Assembly (NCBI GenBank): GCA_963932465.1
Contig: OZ010799.1
Location: forward strand, 157,538,761 to 157,602,760
DNA from: Maratus speciosus
Lineage: Eukaryota; Arthropoda; Arachnida; Araneae; Salticidae
DNA length: 64,000 bases
Direction of reading: 5' to 3'
The position numbers and the translations under genes were made by a program. Below are positions 23,659 to 33,873 of the stretch, in pieces; within the stretch, counting starts at the first letter, position 1, and each line of letters opens with the position of its first letter. The notes beneath the pieces are model-generated. The model made no database searches. It had not been told where the DNA came from and saw only the letters and a list, made by a program, of their open reading frames with translations.

Positions 23659-24562
23659 CTTACAGACTCCTATAGCAATAGCGATGAATGAGATATTTTT
23701 CAAAAGTTTCTACAAGTGGTTTTCGACATAGTGTATTTATATACAGTTAAAACACGTTGTTTGATAAAAATAATTGCAGTTAATCAAAAATCAATGAAAA
23801 GCGTATCAGTAAATAATGACAATGATTGTGTTGAAAAAGCCTCGCACAGGGTCTGCTGTTTTTGTTTTTTTTAATTGATAAACCGAATAGATTTTTTTAC
23901 ATTTAATGTGCTTTTTATAATGCCTATTAACAATACTAAAAATTACATTGATATGAAAAATACCAATTATACACTCAAATGAAGTTTTGAAAACTATTAG
24001 AAGCAATATTTTCCTATTGGATTCGCGTCAGGAATCAGGAGTCAGAAGTCGAAGAAATCTTCAAAAATAGCTATTTAGAATCAGACTTTTGGATTCTGTT
24101 CAATTCAATGGATAAAGTATGAAATTCTACTACATATCTTAAATTTGGTTTTATTTATATTTTATTGTTTTATTTATTGATTAATGAACGATTTAATTTC
24201 GTTATGGAATGCAAGCTGGAAAAAAAAATAAGGAGGTATTTATATTAAGTGCAATCGGATTTATCTTTCGTAATCGTTTGCACGCGATATAGATTCGAAA
24301 ATTTATGCTTGAAAATTAATTTTAAAACATTAAAAATTAAAACATTAAATTTCGATACAGCTTTCAAGTAAATTGCGATATAATTTTCAAACAAATTTCA
24401 TCTGAAAGTCCATTTTTTCCTCATTCGACGGCGTAAATTTATAAAAGTGCCGTATTCCGAAGTTTAAAAATTGCAATAAATTTAAATTTATTCGTCTGCT
24501 GTTGCCACCATCAAGTTGACGTCAACATTACGCACGGACTCATTTGTTCTTTATAATATAGA

Positions 24563-25300
24563 TTATGTAATGAAAATAGATTTATTGTGTCAGACCAAAG
24601 ATTTTTCACGCTTGTATATGTAGATATATAAAATATATTTTTGATTTATTACTTTAATTTGCACATTTACAGAATCTTTTTATGTGCGTTCGTAGTTATA
24701 TGAATACGTAGCACCTATAGTCGCCGTCTGGCCTGTCCGTCTGTCCGCATATATCAGCGCAAAAAATACCCAACTGAATGGTTTGAAATTTAATGCATAT
24801 AATCGTTGCATAATTTTGTTAAGACATTTCAAATATTATGAAAATCGAATCAAAACTTAAAAAGATTTCTTCCTTCTATTTAATCCTGTCATACGTAATT
24901 AATTCAATGATAAGTAATAGTTCTAAATTATCATGGTGATTACTTTATATTTAAATGGAGTCATATTATTACAGTATTATTGAATTTAACGATGTATAAT
25001 CGTAATAAATTTCGTATTAATGCTTTTATAAAACTAGTTATAGTACGAACGTACCTCAATTGCAGCGTTTGACGAATAATTTCCGATCTGTTTTGATCTA
25101 TTGAGATGGAATTGTGAATATTTTAATTTGCGGTGCATAGCCAAGGCACAGATAAATCTTTTAACACCCAGAAAATTTAATTCAGAGGAGGGGGCGTCAA
25201 GCTCCCCCCTTTCTTGCAAAAAATCCTTAATTCTTTTAGTACTTAATTACTTAAACTCATTTGAGAAACATTTTACTATATTTATTATTTTTAACACTTT
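24563..25300. other. Intergenic
   Basis: Contains a repeated CTGTCCGTCTGTCCG-type string near 24735, common in dispersed repeats. No gene is supported; the frames across 25034-25313 have no recognisable motif. Confidence 0.4.
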
Positions 25301-25309
25301 CCAACAAAG

Positions 25310-26400
25310 TTGAAAAGTGTTTATGACTTCGGTTTTTCTGGCCGTCTGTCCGCGCTCTAACTCCCGTAAATATACTCGGATCGTTCTGATATTTTTGGAT
25401 GTTAGTAACCTCTACCATAGCACGAACCCTATTTCAAATGAAGTTTGTAGTATGCTTAGTTCATTTACAGGGACAGTCAAAAGTTTTCCGTTACATTACG
25501 GCCTATGGGAAAAAATTGTTTCAAATGATTTTTAATGATGTTACATGCTTTCAAACATAATAAAATTGATATACATTTATCAAGAGCACTAAAATATGCA
25601 TTCTATAGAATTTGCGGTGCAAAGAATAGTTATTATTCATTTACAGGGCCACACCAGAGAATTCCGTTATATGATGATATAGGGTGGAGGGAATTTTTTC
25701 TGGCATATTTTAATTATGTTAAATTATTTCATGTATAATCAAATTGATATACGTCCTTGAGGTTTACTTTAACTTATTTCATGGATAATACGAAGCGCAT
25801 AGCATTTACAGGGACACACAAAAGACTTCAGATACTATATTGTATCCGAAGTACTGTACAGTAGCGATAATTGCTGGAAAGGCATTTTTAATTATGTTGT
25901 GTGCTTTTATGTTTCACTATATTTGTACATTGTATATGGTGAGTATAAATGCTGTAATTCATATACAGGGCTACACAAAAGTATTCGAAATGGTCACTGG
26001 GTATGCAAATTGCTTAAAGGTGGTTTTAAAATGAGTTATGCATTTTTACGCTAAACTGCATTTTCTTTACTAAGAAATGTTTGTAGAACATAGATAAATG
26101 ATATACATGGTCACGCAAAGAATTGGATACATGGCCGTCTATAAATGATAATTTTTGGAAATGCGATTCCAGTAGTTTTAAGAGTGTTTTACTTTGAATT
26201 AAACTTTAGCTAAATAGTGGCGTGTAATAAAGGTACTAGGTAAACTACAGGGTTGTACAAAAGTACCTTATTTCCTTAAATAACGAAATTTTGTTAAAGC
26301 ATTCATGAAGTGTTGGAAAGTGCTTCCTAATCTATGCTTAACGCATGATTTTTCTTACTTGTTTTAATTATGTGTGAAAATATTTTAAAATCTTAGTTTG
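25310..26400 (+). repeat. Diverged tandem units with a TACAGGG...CACAAAAG core
   Basis: The core TTTACAGGGACAGTCAAAAG or its relatives recurs at about 25463, 25641, 25804, 25961, 26103 and 26243, with spacing 178 down to 140 bp. Each unit also carries a GCATTTTTAATTATGTT-like stretch. The part from about 25830 onward has an inverted counterpart at 29618-30370. Small frames in this block are not credible genes. Confidence 0.7.
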
Positions 26401-28049
26401 AAGATCCAAGGAAATACAATCGCTTTTCCTCGCAGACATCCATCGGTATAATTTATTACAAAATAAAAAATGTTCTTATTTGGAAATTACAATGATATCA
26501 GCAAATAAAAAGACAATAAACTGCCAACAATTTGCCAACGATTGTCATTAGTTCCATTTTCTAACTTGCTAATTTGAAAAAAAGACATCCCCTCGTGCAT
26601 TTTATCTCAATGATAGTTTAAAACACAGAAAACATGCAGTTTTAAATCACTGTTGACTCGGGCGTGTTTAATAAAAATTTTAATTTTTTAAATTGAAAGA
26701 TTTCGAATGCATTAAAACAAGGAAAAAAAATTCATTAATGTGGGGTTATTTTTTCTAAATATCAGATTCCTATACTCCAGTTCCCTTGCGATTCCCAAGC
26801 GATTATGTTACAGAGATTATCGCAAAATATGAAATACTAAGTAATTTTGCCATTTTTCTTTTAAATAGTAAAGAAAATTAAGATTTATTTTCCTGTTTAA
26901 ATAGGTTTTATTATACTTTAATATTATTGCGTGCATATTTTCTTTGCTCCATGTACTATAAACCGATTTTCTACGAAAACAACCAGCCAGTAAAAATGAC
27001 GTACACTATATTTCCGTGGCGTATGTAGATAAATTGTGCTTTTTTATCAGTTTTTTAAATATAATTTTTAAACAAATTGGAACTTATTTTTCATAGAAGA
27101 TGCATTCATTAAGTTACCCTCATAGGTACCTTCTGGTACAATCAGAAGTGAAATCCGACAAATATTTTTTGAGTTATGCTTGACGAAAAGTTTTAATATC
27201 CATCGTAGCTGTATATGTCCGGAAAGTAATATTGTGTATTAGCGTTATTAATTCTGTGTATTAGTGAAAATAATATTGTGTGCTGTGTATTAGCCTTCGC
27301 TTCGCTCTGACAATGATTAGAAAGTGAATGTTTATATTATTCATTTTTTTCTCTCTTCCGTTCTCATTTATTAAGTACAAATGAAAAATCTTAATATAAA
27401 AATAAGATCCTAGAGGGTCACCTATAAATTAAATTTTTCTTGTTTCGTAACAAGATGCAAAAATAATGTATTAAAAAAAAAAACGCTTACCTGAATTCTT
27501 AAATAATAATAGTTAATTATGATTTTTCAATGACTAGTCTTAATTTTTTTTTGATTTACTGGATGACTTCATAAATTAGTAAATTTGAAATAAATTTTCT
27601 TTAACATAAAAATAAAGAAAAACATGCTAATAGTATTAACATATGCTAGTCCTAAATCTAGATAAAGTGTAAACTGACGTTTTCCCAGATAAGAAAATTA
27701 TTTATGATACATTTATTCCAGTCCACTTACTTAAGTATGACATCAATTTTAAAGCATATAACTTAAATATTTGGTATTAAAATATATCCCCCTCTTTATC
27801 TCTCTTCTTTTTTTTAAGAAATTTTATTTCAAATTTTTCAATTTATGACGTCATATCATAAATGAAAATTTTATGGGTATGGGTAGTCATGGAAAGAGCA
27901 TATTAAAACAATTATTCTTATTACTCTAAGTATACTATGAAAATTTTTTAATTCATTGTTAAGAAGGAAAGAGAAATGTCAAATTAATTTCAAGAACCCT
28001 CAAGGATCTTACTTTTAGTGGAATAGCCAGTAAAAGGCTCTCGTTTGTA
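26401..28049. other. Spacer inside the large inverted arrangement
   Basis: AT-rich sequence with no gene. A short local reiteration of ATTGTGTATTAG lies around 27231-27292. Confidence 0.4.
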
Positions 28050-28367
28050 CCCGTAAGGCATGGTGACGTCACGGCGACGTCGTTGTGAAGTCACGCTGTG
28101 ATTTTGTGACCGTCGATGTGACGTCACGTGACGTCGATGGGACGTCATAGTGACTAGAATGCGAAGTCGTTATGGCCGTTTTAGAGGTCGTTTGTGACGT
28201 CACATTGTGACCACTATGTGAAGTCACGGTGTGACAAATTCGTGAAAAATGTGTCATTTGTGACTATTTTGGTATTAACTTTGTGACGAACCTGTGATGA
28301 CAGCGACAATGCTTTGAAGTCACATTGTGACTAATTTGTGAAATATGTGTCATTTGTGACGAACTTA
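28050..28367. repeat. GTGACGTCAC-rich block
   Basis: Three exact TGACGTCA palindromes (28064-28071, 28119-28126, 28195-28202) and many one-off forms (GTGAAGTCAC, GGACGTCA, GTGTCATTTGTGAC) fill 300 bp. A phrase of about 60 bp (GTGAC...AATTCGTGAAAAATGTGTCA, then TTTGTGACGAAC) appears twice near 28230-28290 and 28320-28365, which shows tandem growth. TGACGTCA is the CREB/ATF-type site, but repeat expansion explains it at least as well. Confidence 0.7.
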
Positions 28368-29157
28368 TCATAAACACCGTGATGATTTCAAATGAAAATC
28401 AAATTTCAAATTAATTGCTAAAAAGGGCAAAGGCCAACATAGAGAAAAAGATTCCAAGCCGGGACTCGAATCCGGGCCATCGGTGTAGCGCACTGACATT
28501 CTACCGACTAAACCACATGGAACGAGACCCAGCCTGGAAAATTTCTTACTAGTACATGTTGGCAAGGCTACAAGCGCAGCACAAGATGGAATATTTATCG
28601 TGAGCTGCCAGCATGGGATAAACACGAAACTTAATTAAATCCAGCAGGGATTCAAACTATATTAATACTTGGAAATTTTTCCAGAGAGAACCATTCGCCT
28701 TGCATGCAATATTTCAAATAAAAATCAAATTTCAAATTAATTGCTTAAAAGGTAATTTTAATTTGAAATTTGATTTTCATTTGAAATATTGTATGCAAGG
28801 CGAATGTTTCTCTCTGGAAAAATTTCCAAGTATTTATATAGTTTGAATCGCTGCTGAATTTAATTAAGTTTCGTGTCTGCTCCATGTCGGTGGCTAATGA
28901 TAAATATTCCATCTTGTGCTGCGTTTGTAGCCTAGCCAACATGTAATAGAAAGACATTTTCCAGGCTGGGTCTCGTTCCATGTGGTTTAGTAGGTAGAAT
29001 GTCAGTGCGCTATACTGATGGCCCGGATTCAAGATCCGTTATGGAATTTTTTTCACTGCTTTTGCGCCTTTTAAGCAATCAATTTGAAATTCGATTTTCA
29101 TTTAAAATATTGTTTGCAAGGCGAATGTTTCTCTCTGGAAAAATTTCCAAGCATTAA
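28368..29157. mobile_element. Head-to-head pair of tRNA-headed SINE-like units (palindrome)
   Basis: Left arm about 28368-28743 and right arm about 28745-29117 are reverse complements with a centre near 28744. Each arm has a tRNA-like head: minus strand at about 28454-28520 and plus strand at about 28975-29045. The head reads GTGGTTTAGTCGGTAGAATG, then GTCAGTGCGCTA, then a B-box-like GGATTCGAGTCC. It is followed or preceded by an AT-rich body with CAAGGCGAATG and CTCTCTGGAAAAATTTCC. The body motif starts again at 29090-29157, so units were also tandem. The 85-95-codon frames here are not genes. Confidence 0.7.
28975..29045 (+). tRNA. tRNA-like SINE head, right arm (isotype unclear)
   Basis: TTCCATGTGGTTTAGTAGG begins an A-box-like element, and GCCCGGATTCAAGATCC is the decayed B-box region. 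The left-arm copy keeps GGATTCGAGTCCCGG and closes an acceptor TTCCA/TGGAA. The anticodon stem is imperfect and the loop lacks the expected T33. I interpret it as a retroposon promoter head and not a working tRNA gene. Confidence 0.45.
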
Positions 29158-29617
29158 TACTGTGATGATTCTTGTTATAAACACTGGGATGAATTTTAAA
29201 ATAAAGTTTTGTTTGAAATATACAATACTACCTTTTTACCGCACTTTTTAGCAAAGTATCGCTATTTTGGAGTCCTATTCTTCTAAAATACTTTTAATTT
29301 TTCTACTGAAAAAAACAATGCTTATCAACTGGCATCCTTTTTTATTAAGTTCTAAGCTTGATCTTGAGTTCAAGCTTTATATTAAGAATGTGTAAGTTTT
29401 TATGTGTTGTGATTTGTTATTATTTTATTAAATATGAACATGGAGTCTAACGGATATTAATACATTTCCTATTTAAAGAACAATAAGATAAGCCATATTT
29501 ATTTAAATTTTTTATTCCCGTGTATATTGTATTTTGTTAATATGAGCTAAATAGATTTGGTATGATTTATAGGAAATGACTGATCTGGGAAATAGAAAAA
29601 ACAAATAAGAAAAATCA

Positions 29618-30370
29618 TGCCTTAAGCATAGATTATAAAGCACTTTCTAACGCTTCCTAAATGCTTTAACTAGACATCGTAATTTAAGGAAATAGTGTAA
29701 ATAAGACAACTAAGTAAATATTTTAGAAAACGCATAAAACATTTGAAAAACTGATTTCAGCAGTTACCGTGCATAGCCAAGTATGTTTTCCAATTCTTTT
29801 GAATAGCCCTGTATTTAATGTGTAGGTTGATATATACTAGTTTATAATGTGAAAATTTAGTTTAGCAAGAAAACGCATAACAGGTTGAAATTCTCATTCA
29901 GCAATTTATACTAATATATGAAAACATACTTGAATACTTTTGTACAACTCTGTAGTTTACCTAGAACCTTTATTACACGCCACTATTTAGTTAAAATTTA
30001 ATTCAAATTAAAACACTCTTAAAACTGCTGAAATCACATTTCCAGAAATTATAATTTATAGACGTCCATATATCCATTTCCTTGCGTGACCCTGTGTATC
30101 ATTTTATCCATATTCTACAAACATTTCTTAGTAAATTAAATGCAGTTCAACATAAAAATCCATAACTCATCTAAAAAACACCTTTAAGCAATTTGCGCCC
30201 ATACCCAGTAACTCTTACGAATACTTTTGTGTAGTCCTGTATATGAATCATAGCTTTTATATACACCATATACTATGCATAAATATAGTGAATCATAAAA
30301 GTGTATATTATAATTAAAAATGCATTTCCAGCAATTATCGCTAATGAACAGTACAATATCAACTTTTATA
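29618..30370 (-). repeat. Inverted counterpart of 25830-26360
   Basis: Reading the minus strand gives the same series of units: the CAGGGTTGTACAAAAG-type, CATGGTCACGCAA-type and CAGGGCTACACAAAAG-type cores occur (in reverse complement) at about 29942, 30084 and 30228, with another near 29802. The flanking GGAAATGTGATTTCAGCAG and ATAGTGGCGTGTAATAAAGG stretches also match. Together with 25830-26360 it makes a large, diverged inverted repeat around a spacer of about 3.3 kb. Confidence 0.7.
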
Positions 30371-32290
30371 AATATCATAAATTATAAATATCAAATTTTA
30401 AAAAGTATACTAAAGCAGTTCAATCTATAAACTTGTTATCAGTCACGAAAAACACTTTATTTCAATGCTTAAATGTCATATTTTATTTTTTAATGCGAAT
30501 AATTACGTGTATCGAAAACGTAGAAAATGAGTTTACAATCGAAGAAAATTTAATAACTGATTCTGAATGTCTACAATTAAATGTTTGATTAAAATCACAA
30601 ACAGTAAAAAAGTGCTTACATACAATTTAAAAGAATAAAGATACCAAGACTAAATAATTAGTATTTATAATTGTACTATTAAACAACAACAAACTACAAT
30701 AGATGAATTAAATGTATTATTAGATTTAACAATTTCTCAAAAATCTCTTCTTATGTTATAAGTAACTCCTATTATCTTATAATTTTGGCAAATGCTAAAT
30801 CTGAAAACGTTGATATGAAGATTTAGGATTTTAAATAATAATTTAAAATATTATTAGCAATGAAAAAAAAGTCTTTCAAAAGTTTCACTACTATAGTATG
30901 TAAAAGGACATTTCCCATTCAGTATAATGTTAATTTCTAATCTGAAAAACAATTCCAGATCAGTCCCTTTCTATAGGTATAATATAAAACTATTTAACTC
31001 ATCACCAAATATACAAAAAAGGAATAAACAATTTAAATTAAATAAGACTTACATTTTAAGTTCCATAAATTATTAATATCCGTGTATTAGCATCCGAAAA
31101 TGGCGACGTCTTTTTCTTCCATTAAAAAAAGCACACGCAAAAGCTTACATTGTAGACTAGTAACTTCCCGCGTCTATTACAAAAAGTTCTCTGTTTACCC
31201 TGCGGTATCGTGGGCAGACGATTTTGGGCAGGTGTTCGTTTATTTGCTTTTGTATAAACAGATTTGGAACTTACATGTGCAATCATTTTATGAGACTTCC
31301 TGTATTTAAATTTTTTTATCTGAAGAATTTTCCAATGTATTTTACCTTTTCTTTTTATCAGTTTTAACCCCCCCCCCTCCCTTTTCCTAAGTAAAGATTG
31401 TTTCACACATAATAAATACAAAATATCTTCCTAAAAAATAAAAAGATATAAATAAATATCGAGGATAGAAAAAATTTCTTTGTCAATCTGTCATTCTTTT
31501 CATGTTAATTTTCTGTAGAATAAAACAATTTGTAAAATAGCTTTTTTTAGAGTCATATCTCTAAAACACAAATTTGAAATACGAATAATAAATTATATCA
31601 TGAGTTTTGCATAAATTTTGTATTTTTTTTTATTCGGAAAATGCTAATTTTATTTTAAAAGTCTGAAAGAAGTAGAATTTTTTTTTTTTTTTAAATAGTT
31701 ACTTAAAATAGGTACACTAACAGGAAAAAATATGACTTGAATGCAAATTATAAAGCAAGAAATGTATGTATGACTAAACTCTGAAGACTCTTTCTACGTG
31801 CTCATTAATAGCTGCAGACTTAACTATAATAGAATTTTTTTAGTTTGAAGCCACAAAAGTGTTTCGAATACCAGTGGTCTGTAAAATAAAAAATTTTCCT
31901 TCCTGCAAACTAAATATGTAAAGTGTATATATTTAATATTCCTAATTCTAAATATGTTATCCAAATTGCTCCAGCACGTACCATTTTTCCGAGAAACACT
32001 TTTATAATAATAAGAATAAGTGAAGGATTATTATATTAAATTGCGATACTAGATAAAATTGAAATCAGGAAAAAAAATATACTCTCACTCTCTTAGATAA
32101 CAAATTGATAAAATATAGCATGAAAATCTAGTTTGTTGATACTTGTACCGTGCATTTTCCTTTATGTGCCCCCCCCCCCCCCCCCCCAATCTTTTCGTGT
32201 CTGAATACAGTGACGTAACAATTCTTTTTTATTGCCAGAAAAATAAAATTTTACAGTAAGCAACATGTTTTGTAATTTTTTAAAGTTTTC
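30371..32290. other. Intergenic, with a 19-base C run
   Basis: No gene supported. A 69-codon frame starting MATSFSSIKKSTRKS at 31100 sits in locally less AT-rich DNA but shows no recognisable domain. A C run covers 32169-32187. Confidence 0.4.
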
Positions 32291-32500
32291 TGTGAAGTTC
32301 ACATCTCAGTCACAATGTGACATCACTGAGTGGTGGCATTTTGGTCACAGATGTGACGTGACCACTGACCATGCATGCTATGAGGGTAGTGTGGGAGGAG
32401 CCTTCACTTTCTTCATCTCAGAGCATTGTGGGATTTAGCTTATACCATTGACCGAGACCAGACAATCGGAGTTCCGAAATCTAGATCCAAAGAATCCGAA
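32291..32500. other. Second GTGAC/GTCAC cluster with GCATTGTGGGA
   Basis: CAGTCACAATGTGACATCAC, GGTCACAGATGTGACGTGACC and related words lie between 32305 and 32370 and resemble the block at 28050-28367. GCATTGTGGGATTTAG follows at about 32422. The sequence could be a decayed copy of the same repeat or a promoter-like patch. Confidence 0.4.
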
Positions 32501-33237
32501 ATCTAGATCTGCACACATTTATTTGCCTGAGACTCAGCAATTTTTTCATTTAATATATCCGTCATCAGAACGATAGCAGGATCTGGATTTTGTTTTCAGT
32601 TAATGTAGCTATACATATGAATTTCATGAAAACATATTATAAGTCTTTATCATTTAATAATTCTGGGTTGAATTTTTAAATAAATCATTAGTATTTCTTT
32701 GTTAAATAAGTATTTAGTTAAAGGTAAGCTTTATAATAAATTAACAAAATATCTATTCTTTTATTCAATTCAAAATCAATATCTGTTAATTTAATAACTT
32801 TTATATATAGATTTGTTACTAATAATTTTTTTGGCCAACGATATTTCAAATACATTGATTTTGAAAGTGGCCCCACTTTCAGAATTTAATCTTTTAGCTC
32901 ATTAGAACCTCATATGATGTACATAGATATCGCAATTTTTAATATAGCTATTCGTATTATTTAAAAGCAGTAAAATGTAACCGGATTAAGAAAAAGTAAT
33001 AATAAATTCGGTAAAAATACATACTCATAGATATTTGCGATTATTCTTCATTTTCATGAATTGAAGCACCAGCCACTTGTTAGCGTATGTCTACAAGAGT
33101 GACGCACTTTCAAATTTAATGTAACTGTTATGCTATAATAATATAGTTAAATGAAGCACTTGCCACTAGATAGTTTCTGTCTACAGATAACAATAGATAA
33201 CATTACTGAAAAGTCTAACAAAACAAGGACAAAAAAG

Positions 33238-33268
<31 letters not shown>

Positions 33269-33281
33269 AAATAAATAGAAA
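33238..33281. repeat. A run followed by (AAAT)n
   Basis: An A run of about 18 bases passes into six AAAT units. It may be the tail of an old retroposon. No body was recognised. Confidence 0.85.
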
Positions 33282-33758
33282 GTATTTTCTTAAACTAGTC
33301 AACAAAGTATCAAGGATTCGCGAAATCAAAGATTTCTTCAAAAAAATATCAAGTAAATAATTTCCGGTGTGTTTTATCCGTTTATAACTGTCCTTAAATA
33401 AATACGTGTAAAGAAAAAGTGTAAAAAATGCAAATCCCCGCTCTAAAACACTCAAATGTCTGGCATATACACGAAGTAATTTTATATGTAAAAGCATGAA
33501 TTTTTGAGGCAGAAAAACTCAAATTACTTGATATCGAACAGCATTCTTAATTTTCTTATAAATTTACTGCAGTCTAATAAAACTAGATTTCTTCCTCTTG
33601 TATGGCTGAGAGTCGACTACATTTCTGAATATTTCAACTAATCTTAAAATTGGATCTAAATCACTCGATCCTCCCGAAATTTCATACCACACAGAATTAA
33701 ATTTCTATAAAGCTTTAATTTCCTAAAATGTTTTTGCTGTGTTTGTTATGTTTCTGAA

Positions 33759-33759
<1 letters not shown>

Positions 33760-33791
<32 letters not shown>
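33760..33791. repeat. (AAT)n microsatellite
   Basis: About ten consecutive AAT units. Confidence 0.9.
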
Positions 33792-33843
33792 TTTCTTCGC
33801 TCCTCTCCTTCTGCGAAATTCACCCTTTAGACATTGCTCCTCC

Positions 33844-33873
33844 CAGCAAGAAATGTTTCAACATTTCTTGCTG
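33844..33873. repeat. Perfect 14-bp palindrome arms
   Basis: CAGCAAGAAATGTT, two bases, then its exact reverse complement. A further partial copy (AAACATTTCTTGC) follows immediately. Confidence 0.85.

Larger units (their letters stand above)
21540..24562 (-). mobile_element. 3-kb dispersed repeat, copy 1, with Helitron-like 5' end
   Basis: This segment matches 50455-53720 in the same orientation over almost its entire length, with obvious substitutions and indels. Shared phrases include CATTTTAAAGAAG, CAGTTTATATCAATATTTT, CAAATATGCCTTAA, GATAAAGT, and GAATCAGACTTTTGGATTCT near 24080. Its right end, read on the minus strand, is A followed by TCTATATTATAAAGAAC (from 24562 down). That is the classic Helitron 5' signature and nearly the same as the start at 38120. 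The element would therefore read leftward. I could not identify its 3' end with confidence. A 377-bp insertion lies at 21813-22189. Confidence 0.6.

Noticed and set aside
11012..24562. A single 13.5-kb minus-strand Helitron joining the CTAG hairpin to the TCTATATTATAAAG end
   Set aside because: The span contains several unrelated arrays and no Rep/helicase sequence, and the second copy of the 3-kb repeat ends near 50455. Linking the two ends is unsupported.
28368..29032. 85- and 95-codon frames in the SINE-like palindrome
   Set aside because: They are the same repeat read from both arms and include the tRNA-like head; not proteins.
31100..31309. 69-codon frame beginning MATSFSSIKKS as a first exon
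   Set aside because: Good-looking start but no donor in a sensible position, no domain and no partner exon recognised.
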